64,000 bases of DNA from Planococcus sp. CP5-4_YE (GCF_019042655.1 NZ_JAHPZO010000005.1:176196-240195); one strand, 5' to 3'. Shown: positions 45,870-57,155, counted from the first letter of the stretch. Program-made: numbers and translations. The notes: generated from the sequence alone by a model not told the origin.

Positions 45870-46545
45870 GAGCGAGATGGATTGTTCATTGGTTGTTTTA
45901 TCTTCAAGCAGTCGCCTCCCGCTTTGGGCATGCCTCCCGCCATAAGCCGAGAAGAGCGCTCGTCTTATGGCTCCGGCTCGCCCTTGTGCGCTTTTCGGCT
46001 GTTAGATTTCATTGGATATTGTATGTGAATAAATATCGCCCTTGATTGGGTGCATCCGCTGATGGAGACGCCTAGTTAGACTTGATAGTGAGATGAATCG
46101 CCTGTTGATCAGTTCATCGTGAAGTAGCCGCCTCCCGCTTTGGGCTGGCCTCCCGCAATGAGCCAAGAAGAGCACTTTTCTCATTGCTACGGCCCGCCCT
46201 TGTGCGCGGTTCGGCTGTTAGATTTCATTGGATTTCTTGAGTGATGAAGTATCTCTTTTTCACACGTTCATCCGCTGGTGGATCATACTTATTTAGACTT
46301 GATAGTGAGATGAATCGCCTATTGATTCATTCATCACGAAGCAGCCGCCTCCCGCTTTGGGCATGCCTCCCGCAATAAGCCAAGAAGAGCACTTGTCTTA
46401 TTGCTTCGGCTCGCCCTTGTGCGCGGTTCGGCTGTTAGATTTCATTGGATATTAGGTGCTAGAAAGTGTCGCTGTTGATTGGGTGCATCCGTTGGTGGAG
46501 ACGCTTAGTTGGACTTGGTAGTGAGATGAATCGCCTGCTATGTAA
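45870..46545. repeat. R2 tandem repeat, three units of about 216 bp
   Basis: The string CGCCTCCCGC recurs at 45913, 46129 and 46346, and GAGATGAATCGCC recurs at about 46090, 46306 and 46523, giving periods of 216 and 217. Each unit carries a hairpin (CATAAG...CTTATG, AATGAG...CTCATT or AATAAG...CTTATT) around AAGAGC and the CCGCCCTTGTGCGCG string. The first unit is the most diverged. No gene is seen in 45793-46914 apart from this and the next element. Confidence 0.88.
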
Positions 46546-46628
46546 TTTGAAAGTTTGAAGCTAATCAATGCTTCTCACTTTTTTATCAGTGCAAGAAGAA
46601 ATATATTTCATCTCTAAAACTAGAGATG

Positions 46629-46850
46629 AAGCGGAAAGGGGCCGACGCCTGAGGGACCGAGCGGGCTGGCGAGCCAATTGTGCCGCGCTCTTTGCGGCAC
46701 ATTGGCTCAACACCCGCCCCTCGGCAAGCGTGCCCCTTGCAGCGTAATCTCTTCCACTTACGGCTCTATTATTATCTATCTTCGAAATGGCGACGCCCTG
46801 TCGCATCCTGCGAGCCCCAAGCATGCCCCTTGGAGCGCAATCTCCATTCT
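46629..46850. repeat. GC-rich element with a 16-bp hairpin
   Basis: At 46671-46708 GAGCCAATTGTGCCGC pairs with GCGGCACATTGGCTC across a 7-base loop; flanking pieces AGCATGCCCCTTG and AGCGTGCCCCTTG repeat nearby, and CTGTCGCATCCTGCGAG recalls the R3 modules at 229-272. It lies just beyond the kbl terminator. There is no credible coding frame. Confidence 0.6.
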
Positions 46851-46874
46851 TCACATTTCCTATTTCATAAGATC

Positions 46875-46910
46875 AAAAAACCCGCACAACTCCATGAGCT
46901 GTGCGGGTTT
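46875..46910 (-). terminator. terminator of kbl
   Basis: AACCCGCACAGCTC / GAGTTGTGCGGGTT stem with T6 on the minus strand, directly after the stop codon. Confidence 0.9.
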
Positions 46911-46914
46911 GGTC

Positions 46915-48105
46915 TTATTTGATGACGTTCAGTTCTTTGCCGACTTTTGCGTAGATCTCGATCGCTTCGTCGAGCATTTCTTTCGTATGTGCCGCTGTTG
47001 GCATATTGCGTACACGGCCTGTGCCGCGTGGGACTGTCGGGAAGACGATCGATTTCGCATAGACGCCTTCTTCGAACAAGCGTTTCGAGAATTGCTGAGT
47101 CAATTTTTCGTCGCCGATGATGCATGGCGTAATTGGCGTGGCAGAATCGCCGATATCAAAGCCAAGCTCTTTCAAGCCTTTTTTCAAATAATCGCCGTTG
47201 TCCCATAGCTTGTCGTGCAGTTCTGTTGAATCGATGATTTTTTGGACCGCAGCTGTCGTCGCTGCAACGTCTCCTGGTGTCACCGCTGTTGAGAACAAGA
47301 ATGGGCGGGAGCGCACACGCAGCCAGTCGATCAATTGCTTCTTGCCGGCTACATAACCGCCGACAACGCCGACTGCTTTCGAAAGTGTGCCCATCTGCAT
47401 ATCGACTTCTTTTTCCAAGCCGAAATGTTTCACGGTGCCTTTTCCTTTGCCTGTGACGCCTGAACCGTGCGCGTCGTCCACGTAAGTGATCAAGTCGAAT
47501 TCTTTTGCGATTTCCACAATTTCCGGAAGTTTCGCGATGTCGCCATCCATAGAGAAGACGCCGTCTGTGATGACCATGACTTTATTGTATTGGCCGGATT
47601 CAGTCGCTTCTTTCGCTTTTTGGCGAAGATCTTCCATATCCGAGTGTTTGAACGCGATGATTTTCGCTTTCGACAAGCGGCAGCCGTCGATGATCGAGGC
47701 GTGGTTCAATTGATCGGAAAGAATCGCATCGTTCTTGTCCATAACTGCAGAAATGGCTGCCATATTGCAATTAAAGCCGGATTGGAATGAAATCGCTGCT
47801 TCTGTTCCTTTGAACTCAGCCAATTTCTCTTCCAATTGCACGTGAAGGTCAAGTGTTCCGTTGATGGTACGGACAGCGCCTGCCCCGACACCGTATTTTT
47901 CGATTGCTTCGATCGCGACTTTTTTCAAACCTTCGTCAGTCGCAAGCCCTAGGTAGTTGTTCGATGACAAGTTGATTAGGTCCTTGCCGCCGATTTTGAT
48001 GATCGCTCCATTTGGGCCTTCTACCGGATCGATTTCATTATATAGGCCTTGGTCTTTCAATTCCGTTAAGTTTTCTTCCAAAAACGCATCTAATTTTTTC
48101 GACAC
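46915..48105 (-). CDS. kbl: glycine C-acetyltransferase (2-amino-3-ketobutyrate CoA ligase)
   Basis: A 396-residue PLP enzyme of the alpha-oxoamine synthase family. It splits 2-amino-3-oxobutyrate with CoA to glycine and acetyl-CoA. Motifs: [11 protein letters not shown] near residue 45, [16 protein letters not shown], and the PLP lysine in [16 protein letters not shown] near residue 240. The start is GTG at 48105 with GGAAGAGGA upstream, which gives the usual family length. Its partner tdh is not adjacent, unlike in B. subtilis. Confidence 0.93.
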   Translation of the reverse strand: MSKKLDAFLEENLTELKDQGLYNEIDPVEGPNGAIIKIGGKDLINLSSNNYLGLATDEGLKKVAIEAIEKYGVGAGAVRTINGTLDLHVQLEEKLAEFKGTEAAISFQSGFNCNMAAISAVMDKNDAILSDQLNHASIIDGCRLSKAKIIAFKHSDMEDLRQKAKEATESGQYNKVMVITDGVFSMDGDIAKLPEIVEIAKEFDLITYVDDAHGSGVTGKGKGTVKHFGLEKEVDMQMGTLSKAVGVVGGYVAGKKQLIDWLRVRSRPFLFSTAVTPGDVAATTAAVQKIIDSTELHDKLWDNGDYLKKGLKELGFDIGDSATPITPCIIGDEKLTQQFSKRLFEEGVYAKSIVFPTVPRGTGRVRNMPTAAHTKEMLDEAIEIYAKVGKELNVIK

Positions 48106-48171
48106 AGTCCTCTTCCTTTCAAAAAACAAATTCTGACTCCATCTTATCACACCGCCATTTTTTCCAAAAGA

Positions 48172-48196
48172 AAAAGCAGGCCTCAGACGCCCGCTC
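48172..48196 (-). terminator. weak terminator after the YhgE-type gene
   Basis: AGCGGGC / GCCTGCT stem (one G-U pair) followed by TTTTTCTTTT on the minus strand, a few bases beyond the stop codon. Confidence 0.6.
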
Positions 48197-48200
48197 CTCT

Positions 48201-49643
48201 TTATGCTAGTTCAGATGCAGTTTTCATTTCTTTTTGGAATCGGTAGTAATAGACAGCCCCTAACAGCAAAATCATCCCCGATAAAATAGCTGCAAGAATC
48301 CAAATGGCCTGTTCAAACGGGACGTTCCCTTCAAAACCGAAAATTGATTCCCTCAACGCTTTGATTGCATATGTCATCGGGGAATACGGGTGAACGGCTT
48401 GGAAAAAACCATTCGTCAATTGGATGGGAAACGTTCCTTCACTGGCACCAAGTTGCAGCACCAATAGCAAGATTCCTAGGAAGTTCCCTACTTTATCGAA
48501 TGCAGCAACCAAAAAGGACAAGATCAACATCCATGTGTTCGAGATCACAAAGAGAATCAGCAAGAAGGACCCCATATTTTCAACCGGGATATCCAATACT
48601 TTTAAGATGAATACGGCCAATAAAGTCGCTTGGAACGTTCCTTGCGCCAATATGACCGATAGCTTGCTGCCCCACCAACTAATCAGTGTGGTTGATTCCT
48701 GATCGCGTGTCCGGAAAGGATAGATGGTAGAAAAAGCGATTGCCCCGACATATAAACTGAGCGCAATGATATAAGGCGCAAAGCTCTGTCCGTAGTTTTC
48801 GACTTCCGTTACCGTTTCTTTATTGACCGTTACGGGTTCGCTGATGAGCTCCGCATTTACCGTTTCAAAAGCATAAGCTGAAATTTTTTCCGACGCTGCG
48901 GACAGCTCATCACTCAAACTTGCCGATCCGCTTCCCAACTCATCGATTCCTTGGCTTATTTGCTTGTTGCCTTCTATCAATTTAGCCAGCTCTGCAGCGA
49001 TAGGTGAAGGCGATTGTCCGGCAAGGGCTTCCATGCCACCTCCTACTTGTCCTGCAGATTCTGCCAGTTGCTGTGACCCAACCGTCAACTCCTCTGCACC
49101 GGATGAAGCTTCTTTGTAGCCTTCATTCATCTCATTTACTGTTTCAAATACTTTTTCGGTATATAATTCCCGAACTTGGGATGCCACAGTGGTTTCTACG
49201 GCCGAGATGCTTTGATCCGCAATTGATTTTCCGGAATAGCTATAGCCTGGATTGGTTTCCACATCCAAGGTCATCTCCTCCGGCTTGTCAGTTAAAAGAG
49301 AGGCTGCGTTAGCGGAAAAATCTTGTGGCAAGGTGATGGATGCATAATAATCACCTTTGACTACGCCCTCGTGCGCTTCACTGCTATTGACGAAATGCCA
49401 CTCAAAATCGTCGTTGTTCTTTAGTTCCGCCACAATTTCTTCGCCGATTCGGATGTTTTCATCATCGAGTTCGGCTGCTTGATCTTCATTGACGACCGCA
49501 ACCGGGAGATCCTCTGTTTTTCCATATGGGTCCCACATGGATGTCAAAAATGAAGCGCTGTAGATAACCGGCAAAAACATGACGGCGATTAGCGAGATGA
49601 TAAGCATTTTTTTCGAGAAAACCGTTTTCAGTTCATGAATCAT
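48201..49643 (-). CDS. YhgE/Pip-type ABC-2 membrane protein
   Basis: A 480-residue protein with one helix at the N-terminus ([19 protein letters not shown]), a large extracellular part with coiled-coil-like [11 protein letters not shown]...[19 protein letters not shown], and five C-terminal helices of ABC-2 type. This is the plan of YhgE/Pip (phage infection protein) and of type VII accessory EsaA-like proteins. Export substrate is unknown. The ATG at 49643 overlaps the marR stop as ATGA, so the two are coupled. Confidence 0.82.
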   Translation of the reverse strand: MIHELKTVFSKKMLIISLIAVMFLPVIYSASFLTSMWDPYGKTEDLPVAVVNEDQAAELDDENIRIGEEIVAELKNNDDFEWHFVNSSEAHEGVVKGDYYASITLPQDFSANAASLLTDKPEEMTLDVETNPGYSYSGKSIADQSISAVETTVASQVRELYTEKVFETVNEMNEGYKEASSGAEELTVGSQQLAESAGQVGGGMEALAGQSPSPIAAELAKLIEGNKQISQGIDELGSGSASLSDELSAASEKISAYAFETVNAELISEPVTVNKETVTEVENYGQSFAPYIIALSLYVGAIAFSTIYPFRTRDQESTTLISWWGSKLSVILAQGTFQATLLAVFILKVLDIPVENMGSFLLILFVISNTWMLILSFLVAAFDKVGNFLGILLLVLQLGASEGTFPIQLTNGFFQAVHPYSPMTYAIKALRESIFGFEGNVPFEQAIWILAAILSGMILLLGAVYYYRFQKEMKTASELA

Positions 49644-50098
49644 CGTTTGTCGCCGTCCTTCTCCATTTTTAAGCAATGGACGATCTCGTCCAATTGACTC
49701 GTGAATTTTATGATTTCGTCACCCGTAAAGCGTTCTGCCAGCAAATCGTTTAGATTTTCAAAAATGACTGTCTCACTTACTACCAATAGTTCAGTTCCTT
49801 TTTGAGTAATTGAAATGGCTTTTTTTCGTAAATCCTGATTCGTTAATATGGCAATTAAGCCGGCTTGCTCCAATTTCTTGATTCGATTGGAGATGGCTGT
49901 TTTAAAGACACCTTGAATATCGGCGATTTCACTTTGGGAAATGGCCGGGTTTTTTTTGATGATCCGCAAAGTCTGCAATTGTTGTGGAGAATAGGCTTTT
50001 AACACTTCGTGGTTAGCAAATACGTCCGCTACATATGCATTCACTTCCAAAATGGCTTCACTGAATTTTGAGTAGGCAGTGAATAATTCCTGAGACAT
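49640..50098 (-). CDS. MarR-family regulator
   Basis: A 152-residue winged-helix protein: LRIIKKNPAISQSEIADIQG, FKTAISNRIKKLEQAGLIAI and the wing TNQDLRKKAISITQKG are MarR-typical. It is translationally coupled to the YhgE-type membrane protein and probably represses this operon by binding the palindrome over its promoter. The inducing signal is not known. Confidence 0.9.
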   Translation of the reverse strand: MSQELFTAYSKFSEAILEVNAYVADVFANHEVLKAYSPQQLQTLRIIKKNPAISQSEIADIQGVFKTAISNRIKKLEQAGLIAILTNQDLRKKAISITQKGTELLVVSETVIFENLNDLLAERFTGDEIIKFTSQLDEIVHCLKMEKDGDKR

Positions 50099-50100
50099 TA

Positions 50101-50152
50101 GTATACCCCCTGTACTTATTTTATTTTTATATAGTACACCTGCTGTACTATA
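50101..50152. promoter_or_regulatory. probable MarR operators
   Basis: A perfect palindrome with 9-base arms, TATAGTACA at 50130-50138 and TGTACTATA at 50144-50152 with 5 bases between, overlaps the promoter. A second, shorter pair GTATAC-CCCCT-GTAC lies at 50101-50115 next to the start codon. The common GTAC core with similar spacing suggests two sites for one dimer. Confidence 0.72.
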
Positions 50153-50159
50153 TATTCAA
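50131..50159 (-). promoter_or_regulatory. promoter of the marR-yhgE operon
   Basis: TTGAAT (50154-50159) and TACTAT (50131-50136) on the minus strand with 17 bases between; the palindromic operator covers the -10 and most of the spacer. Confidence 0.65.
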
Positions 50160-50212
50160 GTATTTGCTTCGCACTTTGCTGTAACAACGGATATAGCTGT
50201 AAAAAAAGACAA

Positions 50213-50240
50213 TAAAAAAGAGCGGGCAGCTGCCCGCTCT
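50213..50240 (-). terminator. terminator of the metalloprotease gene
   Basis: GAGCGGGCAG / CTGCCCGCTC perfect palindrome followed by T6 on the minus strand, just after the stop codon. Confidence 0.9.
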
Positions 50241-50248
50241 CTAATTAC

Positions 50249-52366
50249 TTATTTTTTGTTGTTGCCTTTTCCTTTGCCTTTGCCTTTGCTTTTATCTTCT
50301 TTGTACAGTACTTCGTACGTGAATTCTTTCGCTTCTTTTTGGTCTGGCGCTGCTGCATAAGAAGTGATCATTTTCAGGTTGCCTTCGCGCAGTACTTGCT
50401 GCAAGTCGAGCGCTTCTTTTTCCGTTACATTGTACGGATCAACATTGAATACACGCTGCTTGCCATTTTTCTTCGTTTGGATGAATGTTGTCGTAAAGTC
50501 GACATACTCACCTTTCAACTGGCCAAGTGATTGGAATGGCTCTGTCGACGTTCCATCTGCCGAGAAATCACCTAGTTGGATATCTTTGATGAACCAGCCT
50601 GCTTCGTTAGAACCCCAGTCAGTCATGTTGCGGAACGAGACCAAAACATCTTGTCCTGCGTATTCAGCCAAATCGAAGGTTTCTGTAGACCAATTCGTTT
50701 TATTGCCCGTAAAGCCTGGAACGTTCTCTTTGATCGTCGGGTAACCTTCTTCCACTACATCGGAACGCGTGTTGTCGTTCTCGAGTGATTTCCACGTTTC
50801 GCCGTTATCCGTCGACACTTGGACTGCTGCAAAATCCCATTGCTCTTCGATATTGTAATAATGTTCAAAGCTCAAAGTCGGGTTGGCAATCGGAACCGTC
50901 GCCCCGAAGATCAAGGCTTGATCTGCTTCGTCGCCATTGTTTGCATGAAGCACTTGCTCAGAAGCGTCAAGCGGATTGGCAACCGTTTCCCATTGCAATG
51001 GCAGGAAATCCACGCCGTCAAACTTCATGCCGCGGACAGTGCGGTCCAAATTGAATTCCTTAAAGTCGCCGCCCCATGCTGGAACGCCTTCTTTTTCAAA
51101 AGTTTTTGCTTTCTCGAAGTCGACGGTCTTGCCGCGGACGCCGTCACCGACTGGCAGTTCGCGCAAATCAATGCTATCGAACTTATAATCCGGGCTGATA
51201 GTGCCATCATCGAGCGTCAATGCCGTCATGAAATCCTGGTATAGTTTAGTGAATGTTTTGTCTGTGCCATAGTCTTCGAGTACCTTATCGATGCTGGCAA
51301 TGCCTTGAGTCGTTCCATCCGTTGCAATTTCGCGAATGAACTCCTGGCCGAATTTATCATACATATACAGTGTAAACAGGTAGACCTGACCGTAATCTGC
51401 GATTGTTTCAGGACCGGTTGCCGCTGTTCCGTGCTCATCCCAGTTGACGAGTGAGTTTTCCGGGTGGTCCAAATAGAAGTTGATTGATCCTTCACCGTGG
51501 CCGTATCCGCCGAGGAATTCAGAGAATGTTGACATGCCTTCGTTAACCGATGTTTCTTCTCCACCATCGTTATCGGCTTGGATCAAATGCTGAAGTTCGT
51601 GGATTGTCGTGCCGAAGAACGTGCTCTCCAAGCGCGTTTCCCATGAATTCGTGTCGATAGTGACGATGTTGCGGTCCGTGTAATTTTCAAGCGTCTGCCA
51701 GAAGAAACCGGCTACAAAGAACGGATAGGATGGATTGTTCCAGCCTTCGTCCTGGACGTTATCGACGAGCATGATCACTTTATCCGAACCTTCGTAGTAC
51801 CCTTCCGGAAGGCCGACCATGCCAGGAAGCGGCGAGTTTGAACCATCTAGCGAATCCGGGGTGCCGAAAAAGTCGGTTGCGACAGGATAAATATTGCTGT
51901 CGAATTCATCACGCAGCTTATCCACTTGCGCTTGTGTTACGATGTCCGCCGGTTTCGGGTTGTTTGGCCCGTACGCTAAATCATTGGCGACCCAGATTTC
52001 CACGTTATCGCCGACGCTGCGAAGCGTGAAATCCTTAAATGATAAATTGCGGTTCAAGAATTTTTTCGTGCCCCCGTCATATGTAAAATGTTCGCTTGCC
52101 TTATCTTCTTCACCATTGTCTGCTGATTCATCATTCAATGCACCAGCTTGATCCTTGATGCGCTGCTCTGCTTCTTTTTGGAACGATTCATCATTCGTTA
52201 ACCGGTTTAATTCTTGGTCGATATCGATGCGTTCGCCATAGCGATCCTCATCCCAAGCGCCGAGTGACGGCAACCCCTCAACCGGTGCAGCGCTTGCTGC
52301 TGGGGAATATAGGGAAAGCGCCAATGCGCTCGCTGATAGAATAGGGAACCACTTGCTTTTTTTCAT
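50249..52366 (-). CDS. secreted zinc metalloprotease, immune inhibitor A-like (M6 type)
   Basis: The 705-residue precursor has a Sec signal peptide (basic MKKSKW, hydrophobic core, ASA cleavage site near residue 25). The catalytic zinc motif is TTIHELQHLIQAD near residue 260, followed by NEGMSTFSEFLGGYGHG, where glutamate could be the third ligand. The C-terminal third resembles the MAM/jelly-roll part of InhA (VSTDNGETWKSL, SFRNMTDWGSNEAGWFIKDI), and the tail is lysine-glycine rich. HELQH rather than the usual M6 HExGH leaves an M30-like relation open. Start at 52366 fits GGAAGGAG. The AT-rich gap to mccB (52367-52575) shows no clear promoter. Confidence 0.8.
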   Translation of the reverse strand: MKKSKWFPILSASALALSLYSPAASAAPVEGLPSLGAWDEDRYGERIDIDQELNRLTNDESFQKEAEQRIKDQAGALNDESADNGEEDKASEHFTYDGGTKKFLNRNLSFKDFTLRSVGDNVEIWVANDLAYGPNNPKPADIVTQAQVDKLRDEFDSNIYPVATDFFGTPDSLDGSNSPLPGMVGLPEGYYEGSDKVIMLVDNVQDEGWNNPSYPFFVAGFFWQTLENYTDRNIVTIDTNSWETRLESTFFGTTIHELQHLIQADNDGGEETSVNEGMSTFSEFLGGYGHGEGSINFYLDHPENSLVNWDEHGTAATGPETIADYGQVYLFTLYMYDKFGQEFIREIATDGTTQGIASIDKVLEDYGTDKTFTKLYQDFMTALTLDDGTISPDYKFDSIDLRELPVGDGVRGKTVDFEKAKTFEKEGVPAWGGDFKEFNLDRTVRGMKFDGVDFLPLQWETVANPLDASEQVLHANNGDEADQALIFGATVPIANPTLSFEHYYNIEEQWDFAAVQVSTDNGETWKSLENDNTRSDVVEEGYPTIKENVPGFTGNKTNWSTETFDLAEYAGQDVLVSFRNMTDWGSNEAGWFIKDIQLGDFSADGTSTEPFQSLGQLKGEYVDFTTTFIQTKKNGKQRVFNVDPYNVTEKEALDLQQVLREGNLKMITSYAAAPDQKEAKEFTYEVLYKEDKSKGKGKGKGNNKK

Positions 52367-52575
52367 GTATATGTATCTCCTTCCAGAAATATCTGAATAT
52401 TTTTTCTTTCTAAATATTACCACTTCTTTCGTTCTTGCTGAATAGGGTAAATTATTTATTTCGCTACCCGAAGTACAGGATATTAGATATACCAAAGATG
52501 TATATTTAATAGGCTAATTATATTAATATTCTGATTTAACAGTCTTTATCTTTTAATAAAATCTATAGAACTCCA

Positions 52576-52606
52576 TTAAAAAAAAGCGGACAAATGTCCG
52601 CTTTTA
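52576..52606 (-). terminator. terminator of the yrrT-luxS-mccAB operon
   Basis: AAAGCGGACA / TGTCCGCTTT stem with T8 on the minus strand, starting a few bases beyond the mccB stop. Confidence 0.9.
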
Positions 52607-52612
52607 CAAAAA

Positions 52613-54678
<2,066 letters not shown>

Positions 54679-54689
54679 GGTGAGTCTCC

Positions 54690-55163
54690 TTACGCCGTTT
54701 CTTCTTTGAAAATTTGGCGCCATTCGTCTTTTTTAGAAAGCATTTCTTTGGCGATTTCGTGCGCGCCTTCGAGGCTATGGCTAGCTGCCCAGCCGCATTG
54801 CACTTCGTTGCAAGCCGGTACTTCATCAGCCGCGATTACATCTTCCAACGTCGCTTCCAGGATTCTGAGAATGTCGTCATAGCTATCGTGGTTGATCATC
54901 GATATATAAAATCCAGTTTGGCACCCCATCGGCCCGATGTCGATAATTTGATCCGAATGGTTGCGGCTATGCTCCGCCATCATGTGCTCGAGCGAATGAA
55001 GTCCTGGCATGTCCATATGTTCTTCGTTCGGCTGTTTAAAACGGATATCGTATTTCTTGATGATATCCCCGTTCGCGCCAGTTTTTTCTCCGGCCAAGCG
55101 AACATAAGGTGCGGCTACTTTTGTATGGTCCAAGTTAAAACTTTCAACATTCATTTTTTTCAT
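54690..55163 (-). CDS. luxS: S-ribosylhomocysteine lyase
   Basis: A 157-residue LuxS that yields homocysteine and the autoinducer-2 precursor from S-ribosylhomocysteine. Metal ligands are in [14 protein letters not shown] near residues 55-68 and in [12 protein letters not shown]; the catalytic cysteine is in [10 protein letters not shown]. Here it sits between yrrT and mccA, so its product homocysteine passes directly to MccA. B. subtilis has mtnN at this place and luxS elsewhere. Confidence 0.96.
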   Translation of the reverse strand: MKKMNVESFNLDHTKVAAPYVRLAGEKTGANGDIIKKYDIRFKQPNEEHMDMPGLHSLEHMMAEHSRNHSDQIIDIGPMGCQTGFYISMINHDSYDDILRILEATLEDVIAADEVPACNEVQCGWAASHSLEGAHEIAKEMLSKKDEWRQIFKEETA

Positions 55164-55176
55164 GATAATCTCCCTT

Positions 55177-55812
55177 TCATTGTTTAGTTGCGTCCATTAA
55201 GAACACATAATCGTTTAGGCGTGTGAAGTTTACATCAAAACCATTTTGCTGAAACAATCCTTCTAGTACAGGTACCTCCGTATAGTGTTCACGCTTCAAA
55301 TCTTCCACGAGATTTTTGTGGCCCTCGCCTTCTTCGTAAACGATGCGTCCATGTTTTGCCTCTTCCGATTCAAACACTGTATCTGCAAAAACAACTTTCC
55401 CTCCGCTCGGCAAGAGGGACGCGTACAGCTTGATTGCCTGCTCTTTCTCTCTATCTGTTAAGTGGTGGAAAGCATAGCTGCTGACAAAACTGCCGACTGC
55501 TTCTGGAAGATCGAATTCCAAGAAATCCCCATCTATCAGCGTCATTTCCGGGAATTTACTCTCTGTTGCTTGGCGCATTGCAGCATTAGGCTCGATACCG
55601 GTCACGTTGAACCCTCTATTCAATAGGGCAGCTGTGAGATTGCCTGTCCCCGTTCCGAACTCAACTACAGGGCTTACCGCTTTCTTCGCGACTGCCTCCA
55701 GAATATCCTTGTAGTTTTCAAAAACTGCTGCATATTCTGGATCTTCTCCACCGACTGAGGCATCATACGTATGCACCCACTCATCAAAGATTTCGACAAA
55801 TTCTCTCCCCAT
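55177..55812 (-). CDS. yrrT: SAM-dependent methyltransferase YrrT
   Basis: A 211-residue class I methyltransferase: [18 protein letters not shown] (motif I) near residue 45, the acidic [12 protein letters not shown], and [16 protein letters not shown]. It opens the recycling operon, as YrrT does in B. subtilis; its methyl acceptor is unknown. Its product S-adenosylhomocysteine needs MTA/SAH nucleosidase before LuxS can act, and no such gene is in this window. Confidence 0.88.
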   Translation of the reverse strand: MGREFVEIFDEWVHTYDASVGGEDPEYAAVFENYKDILEAVAKKAVSPVVEFGTGTGNLTAALLNRGFNVTGIEPNAAMRQATESKFPEMTLIDGDFLEFDLPEAVGSFVSSYAFHHLTDREKEQAIKLYASLLPSGGKVVFADTVFESEEAKHGRIVYEEGEGHKNLVEDLKREHYTEVPVLEGLFQQNGFDVNFTRLNDYVFLMDATKQ

Positions 55813-55839
55813 AATTGCACTCCCACTCTCTTAAATGTT

Positions 55840-55873
55840 ATTATACAGAAAACCAATAGTCTTACTTGGTTTT
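55840..55873 (-). promoter_or_regulatory. promoter region of yrrT with inverted repeat
   Basis: TATAAT on the minus strand at 55840-55845 lies about 30 bases before the yrrT ATG. Directly upstream is an inverted repeat, AAAACCAA at 55849-55856 and TTGGTTTT at 55866-55873, in the place of the spacer and -35. A repressor such as CymR could bind there, but I could not match its consensus with confidence. Confidence 0.5.
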
Positions 55874-55933
55874 ATTTATAACATATGCATTTGCCCAGTT
55901 CAACCACCAAGGTTTCAAACTGCCTATAATTGC

Positions 55934-55961
55934 AAAAAAGACCCGGCAGCCACCGGGTCTT
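55934..55961 (-). terminator. terminator of the YczE-type gene
   Basis: AAGACCCGG / CCGGGTCTT stem with T6 on the minus strand, directly after the stop codon. Confidence 0.88.
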
Positions 55962-55967
55962 CAATAC

Positions 55968-56612
55968 TCATATCTTTAGAGTTGGCGGTAATTCCGCTTG
56001 ATGCTTCAAAATGAGCCGCTTTAACAAGGCCTCGCTTTGTCCGAGCGAGACCTGTACCACCCGGCCGACCAATAATGCAATAACGATTGTTCCAATGCCG
56101 ACCGGCCCACCAAGTAGCCAGCCAAGCAGCGCCACTGCTACTTCAATGGACGTCCGGACCGTACTGACGCTGAAGCCTGTTCTCTGCACCAAGATCAGCA
56201 TCAAATCATCACGCGGCCCGGCCCCCATTTTCGGTGCTACATATAGGCCGACACCATACCCCATCACCATAATGCCAGCTGTAAAAATCAAAATCTGGCC
56301 AGCCAGGGAATGGATATCCGGAATGATAAAATTGAATAAGTCAATGAACAAACCGATTAACAGCATATTTAGCCATGTGCCAAATTGCGGCCATTTCCGT
56401 CTGACAAGAGAAGTGGTGCTGATTAATGTAAATCCAGCAATGATCGACCAAGAGCCGATGGTCAGGCCAAAGTTTTCATACAAACCGACGTGCAGAACAT
56501 CCCAGGGCCCAATGCCCAATCGGTCGCCTTTGATGGTCATCGAAATGCCGAGGCCAAGCAGCATCATGCCAAATAGGAAAAACAGCCACCGGTAATACAT
56601 AGAAACTTTCAT
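55968..56612 (-). CDS. YczE/YyaS/YitT family membrane protein
   Basis: A 214-residue protein with about five helices. GLGISMTIKGDRLGIGPWDVLHVGL near residue 20 and YVAPKMGAGPRDDLMLIL near residue 125 are internal repeats typical of the YczE group (BitT-like). Function is unknown; YczE of B. subtilis is linked to post-translational control of antibiotic synthesis. It stands alone. Confidence 0.82.
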   Translation of the reverse strand: MKVSMYYRWLFFLFGMMLLGLGISMTIKGDRLGIGPWDVLHVGLYENFGLTIGSWSIIAGFTLISTTSLVRRKWPQFGTWLNMLLIGLFIDLFNFIIPDIHSLAGQILIFTAGIMVMGYGVGLYVAPKMGAGPRDDLMLILVQRTGFSVSTVRTSIEVAVALLGWLLGGPVGIGTIVIALLVGRVVQVSLGQSEALLKRLILKHQAELPPTLKI

Positions 56613-56666
56613 CCTCTATCCTTCTTTCTTCTGAATCCTATAAGCCCAAAAAGCAGATGGAAAAAC

Positions 56667-57155
56667 TTACGGCTTTGCCGTTAATTCCGCAAGTTCCCCA
56701 TTTGTTGCTCTCACTAGGTCTCCTGGCGCCAGTTTTAACTGCGCCCCGACCTTTCCGGCAGAAACGATGATGTCATTCAACTCGGCGGCTTGTTTGGCGA
56801 CGAATGTCCTGAACGGCTTTTTCATGCCGACCGGAGAACAGCCTCCACGCACGTAACCCGTGAGCGGCAAAATCTCTCTTACCGGCATCATCTCGATTTT
56901 CTTTTCCCCGCAGGCTTTTGCAGCCAGCTTTAAATCCAGCTCTTCGGCGACGGGTACTAGGAATACATAATGGTTCTTCGAAGCCCCCACCGCCACGAGC
57001 GTCTTATAGACAGTTTCTACAGGTGCCCCGATTTTCGCTGCCACCGATACGCCATCGATTTTCCCATCATCGGTGCTGTACTGAAGCGGCTGATAATCGA
57101 TTTTTTCACGGTCCAATATGCGAGCGGCGTTGGTTTTCGCTGCTTTTTTCGCCAC
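56667..57155 (-). CDS. ybaK: Cys-tRNA(Pro) deacylase (YbaK/EbsC)
   Basis: A 162-residue editing-domain protein that hydrolyses cysteine mischarged on tRNA-Pro. VYKTLVAVGASKNHYVFLVP with its catalytic lysine region and YVRGGCSPVGMKKPF are diagnostic. The start is GTG at 57155 preceded by AGGAGGGG; it follows topB by 14 bp and may be co-transcribed with it. Confidence 0.92.
   Translation of the reverse strand: MAKKAAKTNAARILDREKIDYQPLQYSTDDGKIDGVSVAAKIGAPVETVYKTLVAVGASKNHYVFLVPVAEELDLKLAAKACGEKKIEMMPVREILPLTGYVRGGCSPVGMKKPFRTFVAKQAAELNDIIVSAGKVGAQLKLAPGDLVRATNGELAELTAKP

Noticed and set aside
45870..46545. Considered a CRISPR array or tRNA cluster
   Set aside because: Units are about 216 bp without short constant repeats and unique spacers, and no cloverleaf was found.
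46678..47208. A 176-codon plus-strand frame starting in the GC-rich hairpin before kbl
   Set aside because: It begins inside a palindrome and then mirrors kbl; no start signal fits.
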